Shown one piece after another: positions 1 through 13,093 of a DNA stretch of 64,000 bases. How positions within the stretch are numbered: position 1 is the first letter of the stretch; each line of letters opens with the position of its first letter. The notes below the pieces were generated by a model that saw nothing but the letters and a program-made list of their open reading frames with translations, was not told the DNA's origin and searched no databases. Location of the stretch: positions 93,416,994 through 93,480,993 of the forward strand of contig NC_133932.1 in assembly GCF_031877795.1 (NCBI RefSeq), read 5' to 3'. A program made the position numbers and the translations under genes. The DNA is from Strix aluco (lineage: Eukaryota; Chordata; Aves; Strigiformes; Strigidae).

Positions 1-3000
1 TCTAGAGATGTTAGCTGTATTCTTTTAACAGTATAAGTTTATCGGAAAATTCAAACATGTATTGCATCATTTAATTTGAAGCTTGACTAATACTTTTATA
101 TGAAAAAAGAGCTAGTGAAACTAAGGGAAAGTATCATTATGAATACGCATATATGTCAATACACTGTAAGGCTGTATACTCTTCAGGTGTTTATACCTCA
201 GATACTTTCATGTTTGGGGCACATGTGCCAACTATGTTTAAGGAATTTGCACCTTTAAAATTTTTTTCTTTGCAGGCCTGCAGGTTATGTTTCAGTTAAA
301 CAGCAGTCAACGCACTGCTTTTCAACAATATGATTTTAGTCTCTGAAGCCTGCCTCAGTTTTGTCTCTTTACACAGTGTGATGCTGCTGTAAGCAATATA
401 ACCTGATGATATGTGGCCTAAATTCAGAAAATGTGTATCCATATCCATTCCAAGACAAAGCTTTGCTCAGTGAAGGACACAATTTCTGTAATACACACAT
501 ACATATACATGAATAATGTATGTCTGCACTTAATTTACTACTTCTGCATATTCCTGTTCGGGTGTGTTAGAAGAAAAAGGACTCAAAAAACTCTTCATGT
601 CTCACAGAGGACAGTGGTTTCAGAAGAGGAAAGAGAAGGACATAAATTTTTCCATCACCTCGTGCACAGTCCAGTGTAATTTTTTGTCAAAAGTTCCTTT
701 TACATTTCCCATTGAGGCTTCTGACTTCCACCGCAATGCCCCAGTATGTGCGTATGTCTAGGGGCTGTGACAGCTTGGTGTTTCATAAAACTTTCACGTT
801 TCATAATGCCTTACAGACATTGCAAAGCTTTTTGAACCAATATCAGGGGGTCAGCTAAAACCACATTGATCACTGACAAAGTGCCCAATAATCTTCAGCA
901 GAAGGATTGAAGCAATATTTTAAAATTCTTTACTTCTTCTTTCTGCTTCACTTCCTTTTTGTCAAAATGGCATTTAATTTTCCTGATTTTTATCAGATGC
1001 CAACTAAAAATGAACAGAAGATAAACACATTTCTCCATTTTTTTAGAGCTGGCCACCTTATTATTTATAAACTTCTATCTGTGAATAAACCCATTAATGT
1101 TACCTGGTACTAAGTGGCCTACATCCTTGCAGTTCTCTCTTAAATAAAGCAGACCTTGAAAACCCATGGGCACTTAAATACCCATATTTTGAGTGCAGGC
1201 TGAACTGAAATGAAGTTTTTAACTCCCTGAAGTTTTTCAGTTTCATCTTTTTTTCTGAAAAGAATCCAGCTGCCTGGTAGCTATCCTACCACTATCAGTC
1301 TTGTGCCATTTCTCTCCCTCCAGCCCAGATCTACTTTTCTTACCTTCAAAAATATGGCATGAACAGAGAAACTCCCTCAGATTCCTATGGTTCAAGCCAC
1401 CAAAGGTTTTATAATCATCTAAATCAATCAACTTAAGTTTTGCCTGCAATGGAAACTCACCCAACAGTGGTTCCCACTGAGGTCAAGAGCCTTGGTTACA
1501 TGAGCATTGTCATCCTGATGCAGTTTGGAGGTGGATCCCCCAAATTTTCCCACTTACTGTCCTTGGGTCCATTTGCACCATGATGTGATGTGAACAAGAC
1601 AGTTTCTTTTCCAGATTAAGTCCAGTCCAAAGGAGAAAATCCTAAACTTCAAACAGAGGAGATGTAAAGCTCCCAGCAAAACCAGCTCTGATCTACTTAT
1701 CCACTCCTGCTGTGCCAAACTCTTGGATAAAACAGACATAGTCAAAAGGAATTTTGACATGCTTCATCTGTTGACTGTCTTATATCTGTGAAACCAAACA
1801 AATGGTCATTTTAAGAAATTAGAATAGATTTAAAGTTAGTCTAAAGTTAGTCATTAGTTATATGAAATAAATTTGTTTTGAGCTCTTAAAAAAGACAGAA
1901 CTGCTTGAAAACACAGATGCTGCTTTGAGAAGGCCAATAATTTCTACACTATGTAAACTGGAAAACCTCTCAGTTATTCTCCTTCTTTAGGAATCATACA
2001 AGTTCATTTTATCTATATACATGAGTTCTTCTAAATGATAGGGGAAATTTTCACTTTCTTCTTTTCTTAATATTTTCCTGTTCATATGTATTCATTTCTT
2101 TCCTTCATCAGACTGCCTTAGGTTTACTGTCATGAAGAGCTGTGCCCTAGCACACATGCAGAGTCACCCACATGTATCTCTCTGTAGTGGCTGTTGTGTT
2201 TTTTCATGCTCACTTGTAGCATTCATCCATTCACAGCACTGAAAATGCAGTGCTTTAAAGATCCTCAGAGTGGAGCTCAACCACAGCCTACCAGAAACGT
2301 AGGATCAGGCACTAGCACCTTGGTGCAAGGTCACTCCAATTCCCTCCCTCTGTTTTTCTCTTTCTGTTTTATCCCAATGGGAATTCAACAATACAATCTT
2401 GAGTGGAGTCTTCAGACTATACCATTAGCTTATTGAGTAACTGCACCTGCTTTTAAATTTTAATGATGCATTTTTAATATGATAAATGTATTATACTTCA
2501 ATGGTTTTATATGCAGGTCGAATAAACTATGACTTTTGTTACTCTTCAAATATTACTTTCCAAAGAACAGCCTTATAATTGTATAGCTTATGTAGTTGCT
2601 CATGTGCCTGGTGGTCTGAAAATGACTGTGGTTCTGTACCAGTGAACACAAGCTACTTTTGACTGTAAATAAGTAGTTAAGTTTTTTTGTAACTTGAGAA
2701 TAATATTACCTAGAGTAAGGCTTATAAAGTATTTAGTGTATATGGCTGCTGGGGGAGGGAGAGGAGATTTTTTTCTGTTGGTTGATTACAGCTGGATTCA
2801 GGAAAAAAAAGGTTTCCAACATTTTGTTTGAACTGAGTTGCTGGAATATGTTTGTGATACACATAAGCTTTTCTTGTACTAGTGAGATACTAAAGGAAGA
2901 GTTTTAAAATTATCAAATAATAAATACTGATTTTACAGAGAGAATCGAGTGGTTACAGTGAATAATAAAAATCCTACCTTTTAAGGTAACTAGCAAACAT

Positions 3001-3832
3001 ACTTCAACACCAAAATACTGAGATGCAAAATACAAATATAGGGCTTTGTTCAGGGAATCCACATGTATAAAACAAAAGATTTGCATGTTATTAATTTTAT
3101 TTCATTATTTAAAATGACATGTATTTGACTTAGGAAATATTTCCAAATAATTGTTACTAAATGGCTTATTTACTACAGAACAAATACACTTTAGTACAAT
3201 TTTCTCCACCCTACCTTGTCAGATTCATTAGTGCTGACCTAGAATACTTCTGCATGGTTCAAATTAGTTGTTTGGACTTTTTGAGGATTCTCAATTGTTG
3301 ATTCTTTTTTAAAACTTTTAATAAATATGCCACAGGGATAGAAGTGCTTACTTTAGGACATTTATCTTCAAGGAATTAAACTGCGACCAGAAGCTCAATC
3401 TTGTTTTAGTGTAATGAGTTCCAGTTGTGTTTTGGTCTGTTTTAATAAGATTAATTATCTTTTGCCTAAACTGATCCTTTCCTTCATTCCAGTGGCTAAC
3501 AAAGAATGGACAGTCACTGAATTACCTGAGCAAGAGATAATATCTAGTATAGGAATATTATCCAGCTGGCAAAGGACTAATGTTACTGGTTTACACCAGC
3601 CTCCAGGCAGAAATGGAGTCAAACATCTGTCACATTGCAACAATTTTCATCTGGCTAATGGTCTGTTGGCTCTATATGCCAACTAGTGTAACCACAGCTT
3701 ACTTTAAAGTATTTCAGACCACTGCAAGATGATTTTCAGAATAAAAGGGTCTTAACCAGGTCTTAGTTGTTGCCCTTCTGCTATTCTCTATCAGTAATGG
3801 GTGCAATTGAAAATACTTCAACCTTTGTAGGT
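1..3832. other. Unique AT-rich intergenic DNA
   Basis: No gene, RNA gene or recognisable mobile element is seen. Open frames are short (at most about 90 codons), lack recognisable motifs and are typical of chance in AT-rich DNA. No splice-flanked coding block stands out on either strand. Confidence 0.6.
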
Positions 3833-4068
3833 TTCCCTTCCCTTCCCTTCCCTTCCCTTCCCTTCCCTTCCCTTCCCTTCCCTTCCCTTCCCTTCCCTTC
3901 CCTTCCCTTCCCTTCCCTTCCCTTCCCTTCCCTTCCCTTCCCTTCCCTTCCCTTCCCTTCCCTTCCCTTCCCTTCCCTTCCCTTCCCTTCCCTTCCCTTC
4001 CCTTCCCTTCCCTTCCCTTCCCTTCCCTTCCCTTCCCTTCCCTTCCCTTCCCTTCCCTTCCCTTCCCT
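3833..4068. repeat. Perfect pentanucleotide microsatellite (TTCCC)n / (GGGAA)n
   Basis: About 236 bases of an uninterrupted 5-base unit, roughly 47 copies, followed by a short imperfect tail (CTTTCCTTCC). The + strand is all pyrimidine and the minus strand all purine. The unit has no stop codon in any of the six frames, so open frames of about 105-116 codons run through it on both strands (FPSLP repeats on +, REGKG repeats on -). These are artefacts, not proteins. The minus strand carries GGG runs spaced by AA, a regular G-quadruplex pattern, and a mirror-symmetric homopurine tract of this kind can form triplex DNA. The absence of interruptions suggests recent expansion or active length change. 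Confidence 0.97.
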
Positions 4069-5270
4069 CTTTCCTTCCTGTAGAATAGATATTAGATCCA
4101 TGCCAGAAGATATCTGAATTCATGAATGTCTCCAGTGGTTGGACATTTGGCAGAGCTTGCATTTAACTTCTCTTTAAAGCCTGCAAGTTTAATCAACTCC
4201 TTAGTCAAAGCATAGAAGTGACTACAAATGAAGCCCATTTGGTTACCATCAGGCTCTTCATAAGAATAAGGTCAGATGCATCGTTCCTGAAGGATAGCTG
4301 ACAATAACAGTGACACTGATTCATTCCAGAACCTTGGTCATACCCTATCCCTTATTCCTCTCTCTGTAAATGATGCTTTCCTACTTGGTCTTAAGTACAC
4401 AAATGCCACCAAAAATTACAAATTTCTCTAAGTTGTAGCTTAATTCTGAATCACAGCATGAGCAATTTGCAATAGCAGCTGGTCCAGTGTGTCTATGATA
4501 ATGGATTAATTCCCTTCATAAAATGTTGATGGAAATTGTGAAGTGGAAGACTGTATATGGATCAGAAGTGTGGGCCTGATTTGTTCTTGAGAGTTGGTGA
4601 AATTTTTCTTTAGGAAAAGTGAAACTAGATTTCACAAACCACTATTTGCAGTTCAAACCACCTTCTTGCAGGGTTGGAATAAATTGATTTGGGGCAAGGG
4701 AATCTGTGAAATTAACACAAAATTCCTTCCATCAAATGTTTATATGTAATATATGTCTCTTTTCCTCTAGCAGCCTTTATATTTTCACACTACTAATGAA
4801 TGAGTGCTTAATTGCCACAGTGAAGCTGTCTGGGGTTACTTCCCAGCAGAACTTCTTGCCAAGGCCAGCTGGAATTCTGCTTGTGTTCTGCAGCTGATTA
4901 ATGGAGGTTGCTGGTGTTAAACATAAATAAATAAGATACACACACACCAAAAAGTGTGGAGTTCAAGAAACGCGTAGTGCTCCCCTGAAGTCAAACAATT
5001 TTCTTCAAATTAGAAAAGTTGACAGTGGATCAATACAGTATCTCCTGATATATCCATAGGAAATAACCAGCTGCGCTTAACCTAACTGGTTACTGACTGC
5101 CACCATTTTCACACAGAAAAGCAATTGAAATAGCTTTTTTTGACATTAAGAAATCAGACTGTTTTTTTTCCACCAGACATTCTTGAAGTGCCACTTTAGA
5201 GTAATACAGATATCTGGGTTCTTTTCTGTTTCACAGAAACAAGACTGTTCAAACTGATTTCTCTCTACCC

Positions 5271-5287
5271 TTTTTTTTTTTTTTTTT
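5271..5287. repeat. Poly(T) run, 17 bases
   Basis: Uninterrupted T17. No LINE or SINE body is recognisable beside it, so it is treated as a simple repeat rather than a retroposon tail. Confidence 0.9.
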
Positions 5288-6490
5288 GTCTTAAATATTT
5301 AAAGCTTGAAAATTTATTTTGATGTGGCTACAAGACACTTACATAAAACACTGACATTGCATACCTCAGTTCTTCACTAGATGCAACTCCATTATTTCTC
5401 TTGCATTATATAAGCCCCAGATATCCTTGGGCTTTGTGTGGTAGAATTCATCTGCTTACTGAGATACTCTGTTAGAAGTTCAGTAGAAAAATGGTTTTTT
5501 GGTTTTAAAATTAGGCAAGCCCTTTAAGGTTATCTATGTCAAGGAAGAGATAAATAGAAAGTGCTCTGAAAAGTACCTTTTTCATGCAGACTAGAGGTTT
5601 ACATCATATCCATGACAATTTTAAATATAACATCTACATATGAGGTCTCCTGATTAAGTTGGTGGTAGATTTCAGTATAAATATATGACTGAATAGAGAG
5701 GATATGATGTACCAATATGAGTGCTGATTTATCCCTGACCTACACAAGTAAACTGCGGAAGTACCTACCCATAATCTTTAAGTTATGTTAGTACAACACC
5801 AAAGCTTTTACCAAGAGGAATGCTCTGCCAAGAGATATAAACTATAACAAGTATCAATGGAGTGGATATGTCTTCTGATTTTAAGGCAAAGTGAATTAAG
5901 AAAGAAGTTGCCTGAACATTTGAATGTGGCCATTCTGGCAGTTATTTCTCAAGCCTGTTTTCTACAAGGCAAGAAGTGTCCTATAGTTCTCCCTATTATA
6001 AGCAGAATGACTTTCTCTTTATTCCCAAAATGGAAAATGGTGTTTCGTGCTGCAAGCTGCTACTTACCTGTGTAGAAACCTAACAACTGGGATTTACAGT
6101 AATAGGCCTAAAACTATTGTCCCTGATTTCCTGTTCTGTCTGTTGGTTAACCTATTTTTAAATTTTATTTGAAAAAAATTTTTTGATGGCCTGGCAGCCT
6201 TCTAGGTGTGATGGGGACCCTCAGGACTCCATGTCTTTCGCCACCACAGAGCATTCAAACCCTGGGATGGACACTTGGGGAGATACATCTGTATTTCTGG
6301 ACAAGAAAAACCAGGAGAGATCCCTTGCCAAATAGTGCAGGTTGCCTGACATCCACGCTGCTAGCTCCCCCTCAAACAAACTAGTGTGTCTACACTACAT
6401 AGCACTGGTATGTGGGTGTTTATCAGTTGTTCAAAGTATCTAAAATAATGTTAAATCTTTGTTATGGCTCTCTACAGTGGTATTTTCATT

Positions 6491-6505
6491 AAAAAAAAAA
6501 AAAAA
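6491..6505. repeat. Poly(A) run, 15 bases
   Basis: Uninterrupted A15 with no recognised retroposon body upstream. Confidence 0.9.
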
Positions 6506-7718
6506 GGTGTTTGAAATGAGATCATGCATCATCTTTCAAGGCTCAAGGCCTGTTGGGATGGTGCTGGAGGACTACATGAGATGAAGGGATCTGGACCTGA
6601 TGCAGATTTGCCCATTCTGCCTTTCACAAGTGGTCACTTTTGAACTGTCCCCAGACAGTACCTTGGCTTTGTCTGTGAGAGCTAGTGAAGCTGTGCAGAC
6701 CTATGGGCGTGGGGAACTAACAATTAAATTGAGTGGTTGGTGGGTGATCTAATGTTCAAACTATTTTCTTTCTCATCTTTTATTTTGCAATATAAATATT
6801 CCCTTCAGTCTGTGACTCTAAGGAAGCCCAAATATTGCAGCCTGTGAACTGTATGCTCCATGCCCTTGAGGTCAATCAGTGGGCACAGGTGCAAAGCCTG
6901 TAAGACACATTATTTTTGGAAACAGCATGTTCTGATGCCACTGCAACAATATTTTAATCGTAATTTCTCATTCATATGAAATTTGGCTATTTAGTGTTCT
7001 TTAAATTGAAATTTAAAAAAAAAAAATCTCATTGAGTAGAAGCTGTTTGCCAACAAATCTCAAAAGTATGGGAGAGATTTCCAATTTTTTCATGCTTATT
7101 AAGAGATGGTACTTTTAGAACATTGATCTAAAAATACAATTGCAAAAATATAGGGCTCAATCATTTAAATTATATTTAGGCAAAGTGCTTATTTATCCGA
7201 ATGATCACATCGACTTAATGGCTTTCTTATGAAACAGAGGTTGCAGGGTGCATTGTTGCTTCACATACACATTTACTTCTATAAACCTTTGAATCTTCCA
7301 GAAAGAGTAAAATTTTAAGGTATCATATTAACCATAGCTTTATTACATTCCTCAAAAAATATTTAAAAGTGATCTTTTTCTGAGTCTCTTACTATAAGTA
7401 TGCTTGCTTATATGGTTATGATCAAATTTTGCTGTAGTTTAAACTGGGATAAACAATTAATAATGTCAGATGAGATTACTTCATGTGTAAATGAAATCAA
7501 AATTTAGCAATTTAAACCACCAGGTACATTGAAAAAGAATCATCTGGCTTCTTTTTGTGGTTTTGATGTTACTGGTGGGATACTTCTCCACTTATATTTG
7601 TTAGTAACTTCACCTATAGTTACAGTGAAAGGAAAAGGATAGGTGTGTCTGGAGATTGATCCATTCCAGACTAAAATAGGTGTCTAAAACAGGTTGGATG
7701 AATTATCTCTACTAGTGT

Positions 7719-7748
7719 CTATCTCTTCACCAACTAATGAAGAGATAG
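7719..7748. repeat. Short perfect inverted repeat (11-base stem)
   Basis: CTATCTCTTCA at 7719-7729 is exactly reverse-complementary to TGAAGAGATAG at 7738-7748, with an 8-base loop. It is too short for a classic microRNA precursor, and no T-run follows that would suggest a Pol III terminator. It may be chance or the remnant of a palindromic repeat. Confidence 0.75.
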
Positions 7749-10700
7749 GTTGTTCTCAACTTTTGATCTGGGAAAAGCAAATAAAAAACCCAAGACTGTT
7801 GCTAGGAGAATTGCTGACAGGAGGATTCATAGTGCTTTTGGAAAATCTGTGAGATCCACAAGCTGAAAAAAGTTTAAAATTGTAAGTGGAGTCTGGATGA
7901 CACACTAAGGCTGAATGCCTACATTTGAAGTTGTGAATATAATGGGAAATACTGATTTATACCCAATTGCTATACCTTGTTGTTTCTCTATGAAAAATTA
8001 AGGATAGACTTTTGGGAAAAGTAAAATATTGAGAATCCATTGTAAGCTTTTTGCTCAAAATAAATGGGATATTGGGGAGATCTTCACTTGTTATACTACT
8101 AAATGGTCTATAAGTCATTTAGATCTTACTGGGACTTCTGCCAGTACAATACATCATTCTTTTTAATTAAAATACTAGTACTACCCAAAAGCACTAAAAC
8201 CCATCAAAAATTTCAAAAAATCTTGTCCTTGCTAATGTGAAATGTTACTTTGACTGAAGTAGGGACATGATTTTGTCTATGATATCATTCCAACAAGAAG
8301 AGACAATGTTTCATAAAGCATTACTGTATACGTGTGTATTTATATATATGAATATATCATTTTTTCAAGGTGTATTTAAAGCAACTATGTTACCATATTT
8401 AAGCACAGATTCTTTCATTTTTATGACTGCAATGCTTCTTGCTATAAACTCACTCCTTAAACAAAAAATTTATAAAGCACTGTGTCTCAGGAACTGTGTT
8501 CTGATTAGTTTGTTTAGACACAACAGTTTTCATAACTGCCACTGCTCATTGAGTTTCTTATATTTGCTTTGGACAGCAAACTGCCAACTACCTGCAAACG
8601 CTAGCAACTTCATACAATTTGTTTTGGCAAAAGGTCACCATGCAGAAAATTTTGTGTAAGATGTGGCAAGTCAGATTTCATACATACTATCCTCACTGGA
8701 ACTAAGGCTCGAGTTTGTTGTTTCTATAATACTCGTCAAAGCTAGAGCAGCAGAGACAGATATGTTAGTCAGGTCACTCTATTCTTTCACTACTAATGTT
8801 TACTGCACTATTTAATTTCTGATTTTGTTAAAGTCTTGTGTACTTCTACAGTTAAAACAGGTCTGATCATAGGAAGAGAACATCAAGTTAGATTTTAATC
8901 TCAGTAGCATTCAGAGCAATTCCAGCAACTAAAGTCAATATATTTGCTTTTATGTAAATGAGTTCAGATTCAGACTCTTACTGTTTGTTTTTATTTTTGG
9001 AAGGAAAATTTAGCAGTTCACATTGACACCCAATAACCTTTCTTTTATCTGTACATCACTACAGAAGCAAGTGTTGTGTTCTGTTCTCTGTTGTTATGGC
9101 AGCATATTTTTCAAGATATCGTATTAGTCTGTTTCCTACAGATTCTACTGGGTTTTTTCTTATAAAAAGCCTTATAGATAACAGGCATATGTCCAGCTTG
9201 AGGTAAATCAAATTAAAGATATGAATGCCTTGAACTGTATCTTAAAAGTATCTAGATGCTGATACTGACATTTTCTAATTCTCTTGTTCTTACTTCAGAC
9301 TTCATTCCACAATACCTTTGTTTTGTTCCCAAATCAATAACTTTTTGAGTCAGAGTTCTGGATGGGCCAAACTGCTCTACCCACACAAAAACACTAAAAT
9401 GCACTAGTCTTGCCCCAATATAATACTCTTGTCTACTGACTTAAATGTGGATCTAAGGTAGATTTTAGACATTTCAGTGAATGTCTTGCTGTGCACAGAG
9501 TCAGAAAAAGACACCAGGAACAATATGTGAGTCCAAAATATCCTGTAAACCATAGTGCAGAACCTCCCTAGCAACATGGAAATTGATGTTGGTTTACAAC
9601 AAAATATGACCAACTTATACCCAAGAGGAATAAGGTTCTGAGCTTTGCTGATTCACAAGGAATTCAAGAATCCTCCGTATGCACGTATTTTAAGGAAGTG
9701 CATTGATTAGGTTATTACTCCAACACTGACGCTGTAGACAGTTAAAAACACAGGTAACTTAAGGTATGTTTAAGTGGCACGCTGCCATTAATGAGAACAT
9801 TCACAAATATGCTTTTTTTTTAATGTGTGTCTCTCTGTATTTCAGTTACTGAACCATTTGCAACACCAAAGAAAAGCTTAAACTGGAAGGCAGAGAACAT
9901 TCCCACCCACAGCAGCCTCAGACCTCCTGGTTAGGGCTCTTTCTGGGAAAGTGGGCGATACAACTGTGAACTAAGCTTGTTAAATGTTAATTAAGTTACC
10001 CTTTTGTTTTTGTGTAACAGGCTCACACCCCTACACCCATTCACAGATGCTTGTTCCCACTCCCATCAGAATTTCTTTCCCCTCAAACAAAGCCAGCAGA
10101 CTCAGCATTTCATGCAACTGTGGCAGCAAAAAACTCTTGAAGGAGTCATGGGACAGGGAAAAGAATTAGGTGGAAGAGGAAGGAGGAGGACTCCTGAGGT
10201 GTTTTGGCTGATGATAAAATAAATGTTTCCATAAGTAGCAGACCCACCTCAGGACATTTTGTCACTCGTCCAGCTTCTTGTTCCTTTCCTTGTCCAGTCA
10301 GGCTTTAATCTACTACTTAGGCCAACAGATGAACTGTTTGTGTGGCAGTTCTCTAAGAAAGAAATCCTTTAGGGAGAAGGTGAAAAGAATATATTTTTCT
10401 TGATTTGTTTGAAATTAACTGCCAGTTTTGCTTACAAGGCAAAATAGCAGTACTGCCATAATTATTCTGAACCTCCTCAAATTGAAGTGGTGATTGAGTT
10501 GTCTGTTTCCTCCTTTCTAACCACTAGGCTCTAAGATTAAATGGTACTTGCTACTAGCTGTTTCCAGAAACAAAACGATGAGCTGTCCTCACTTCCTTGA
10601 AATGATGGACAGTGACACTGAATTTCTGAAGCAAGTTCTTATTGTGGATTCCCAGTGAACATAAATGCTTTTCTGGAGGCCTATATGATGCACTTACTCC

Positions 10701-10778
10701 CCAGTAGTCATGCTGGTAGCCATTGTTTTGAGTTAGAGTTCAAGGACTTGACTGCTAAGATTAAATGACTTCATAACA

Positions 10779-12299
10779 TCATAGAATGGTTTGGGTTGGA
10801 AGGGACCCTCAAGATCATCTAGTTCCACCCCCCCTGACGTGGGCAGGGACACCTTCTACTAGGTCAGGTTGCGCAAAGCCCCATCCAACCTGGCCTTGAA
10901 TACTTCCAAGGAGGGGACATCCACAACTTCTTTGGCAACCTGTTCCAGTGTCTCACCACTCTCACAGTAAAGAATTTCTTCCTCATATCTAATCTGAATC
11001 TACCCTCTTTCTTTTTCTTTTTAAAACCTTTACCCCTCATCTTATCCCTACACTCCCTGATAAAGTGTCCCTCCCCACATTTCCTGTAGCCCCCTTTAAG
11101 TATTGGAAGGCTGCTATAAGGTCTCCCTGGAGCCTTCTCTTCTCCAGGCTGAACAACCCCAACTGTCTCAGCCTGTCCCCATAAGGAAGATGTTCCAGAC
11201 CCCTGATTATCTTCATGGTCCTCCTCTGGTCCCACTGCAACAGGTCAAATATTCTGGGGGCCCCAGAGCTGAACAGAGTATTCCGGGTGGGGTGTCATGA
11301 GAGTACAGTAGAAGGGGAGAATCTCCTGCTGGCCACACTTCTCTTGATGCAGTCCAGGATACAGCTGGATTTCTGGGCTGCAAACACACATTGCTGGCTC
11401 ATAGTTTTCCACCTACTAATACCCCCAAGTCCTTCTCTACAGGGCTGTTCTCAATCCTCTCATCACCCAGCCTGTATTTGTGCTTATGATTGTTTCAACG
11501 CATGTGCAGGACCTTGCGTTTGGCCTTGTTGAACTTTATGAGATTTGCACAGACCCACCTCTCAAGCCTGTCCAGGTCCCTCTGGATGGCATCCCTTCCC
11601 TCCAGAGTGTTGACCGCACCACACAGCTTGGTGGTGTCGGCAAACTTGCTGAGAGTACACTCAGTCCTACTGTCCATGTCACCAACAAAGATGTTAAACA
11701 GCACTGATCCCAACACTGACTCCTGAGGAATGCCACTCATCACTGGTCTCTACGTGGACATCAAGCTGTTGACTGCAACCCTTTGTGTGTGACCATCCAG
11801 CTAATTCCTTATCCACCAAGTGGTCCATCCATCAAATCCATGTCTCTCCAGTTTAGAGACAAGTATGTCATGCGGGACAGTATCAAATGTTTTGCACAAG
11901 TCCAGGTAGGCGACGTCAATTGCTTTTCCCCTATCTACCGGTGCTGTAATCCCGTTATAGAAGGTCAACAAATTTGTCAGGCACTATTTGCCCTTAGTGA
12001 AACCATGTTGGCTGTCACCAATCACCTCCTTATTTTCCATGTGCCCTAGCATAGTTTCCAGGAGGATCCGCTCCATGATCTTGCTGGATACAGAAGTAAG
12101 ACTGACTGGCCTATAGGTCCCCAGGTCATATTTATTTCCCTTTTTAAAAATGGGGGTTATGTTTCCCTTTTTCCAGTTAGCACGAACTTCACCAGACTGC
12201 CACGACTTCTCAGGTATGATGGATAGTGACTTAGCCCCTTTATCTGCCAGTTCCCTCAGGACCTGCAGGTGCATCTCATCATGGATGCATCCATGACTT
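10779..12299 (-). mobile_element. CR1 LINE, 5'-truncated, minus strand
   Basis: A chicken-repeat-1 type non-LTR retrotransposon whose 3' end lies at the left. The left edge reads CATAGAATGG followed by TTTGGGTTGGAAGGGACC, the usual reverse-orientation CR1 3' tail. Moving right on the minus strand are the ORF2 C-terminal segment, the reverse-transcriptase core, and RT N-terminal sequence ending near 12.30 kb, where the copy is truncated. The endonuclease and ORF1 are absent. CR1 copies are commonly 5'-truncated at insertion, so this was probably dead on arrival. The outer boundaries are uncertain by about 20 bases. The frame is broken by indels, which places it as older than the 54 kb copy. 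Confidence 0.96.
10864..12274 (-). pseudogene. CR1 ORF2 reverse-transcriptase pseudogene
   Basis: Fragments of the CR1 replication protein (reverse transcriptase), readable in pieces. 11984-12274 holds the RT N-terminal part, with [19 protein letters not shown] and [10 protein letters not shown]. 11495-11743 holds [16 protein letters not shown] and the active-site box. 11037-11240 holds [21 protein letters not shown]. 10864 to about 11000 holds the C-terminal GRFRLDMRKKFFTVRVVRHWN region in another frame. Two key sites are degraded: the usual PQG turn reads PQE, and the catalytic FADD box at about 11633-11644 reads FADT, losing the second Asp. Frame changes between the pieces show at least two indels. 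It is non-functional. Confidence 0.93.
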
Positions 12300-13093
12300 G
12301 ATCATGGGTAGTCACTGTGCTAGAAAAGTAAGAATGCAGGTTAAGAGTAATATTCTTCCTTGTTTTTTCCTCTAACCACTACAGTCTGGAGTGAAATTAT
12401 CAAAGCAAGCATTAGAAATTAAATCCTATTAGTGCTGGGAGTTGTTACTGTCCTGTAAGACAGAGTAAATAAGACCAACAGAGATAGAATAAACTCAGAC
12501 TTTCATGAAAGTCTAGGGTGAAGGCTGTATTTCTGCCTCATCATATCATTTTGTTTCTTCCATTTTTTGTTTGTGTTTCCCTGTCTTTGAGAGGAGCATG
12601 TTTTATTGGTTAAGTGTTACAGGTCAGAACAGTATGTCCAGTTTTCAGTGGTCTTTACGGAAGCCACTTACAGTTTTCTACATGCCACTCATAAGATTGG
12701 TTACTAGTACTTATTTATAGCAACAGAGAGACCTAAACTAAGCTGCAAGGTGTTTTGATGTTCTTGACTAAAAGGTACTGCACAAAATGCAAATTGTTAT
12801 TGTTTCTCTTCTCTTCCTCATGACACCTCTTGGCTCCAATTTTACCACAGCATGCTTTTCTGTCTCTCCTTACAACTGTCTTATATTGTTCTCCTTACTC
12901 CCTCCTATTACCTCATCTTTCCTTCCACATCAAGAAGCCTTTCTCAGTTATAGTTCTGGCATTTGGGCATAAGGAGCATGCCACACTCAGAAACATAATA
13001 ATATTCAATCACTATAAAATGCAGTTATCTTTGGTTCAGCTCTGGATGTCATTCACAACAGTTCAATAGAATATTCAGTAGAATAACTGACGA
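12300..13093. other. Unique intergenic DNA
   Basis: Nothing recognisable was found: no gene, no repeat body, and only short chance frames. Confidence 0.5.

Larger units (their letters stand above)
4069..10778. other. Unique AT-rich intergenic DNA
   Basis: No gene seen. The stretch contains homopolymer runs and a short hairpin, listed separately. The longest frame (8267-8659, + strand, 130 codons) is rich in F, L, I and C, with no domain, repeat or signal I recognise, and is most likely chance. Confidence 0.55.

Noticed and set aside
3767..4162. Open frames of about 105-116 codons on both strands encoding FPSLP or REGKG repeats
   Set aside because: They are translations of the (TTCCC)n microsatellite, which has no stop codon in any frame. 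There is no evidence of a protein.
8267..8659. 130-codon open frame, plus strand, hydrophobic and Cys-rich
   Set aside because: The longest non-repeat, non-LINE frame, but it has no recognisable domain, no splice context and a composition typical of AT-rich chance frames.
11103..11726. Several plus-strand frames of 65-105 codons
   Set aside because: Antisense to the minus-strand CR1 ORF2 remnant, with no independent similarity.
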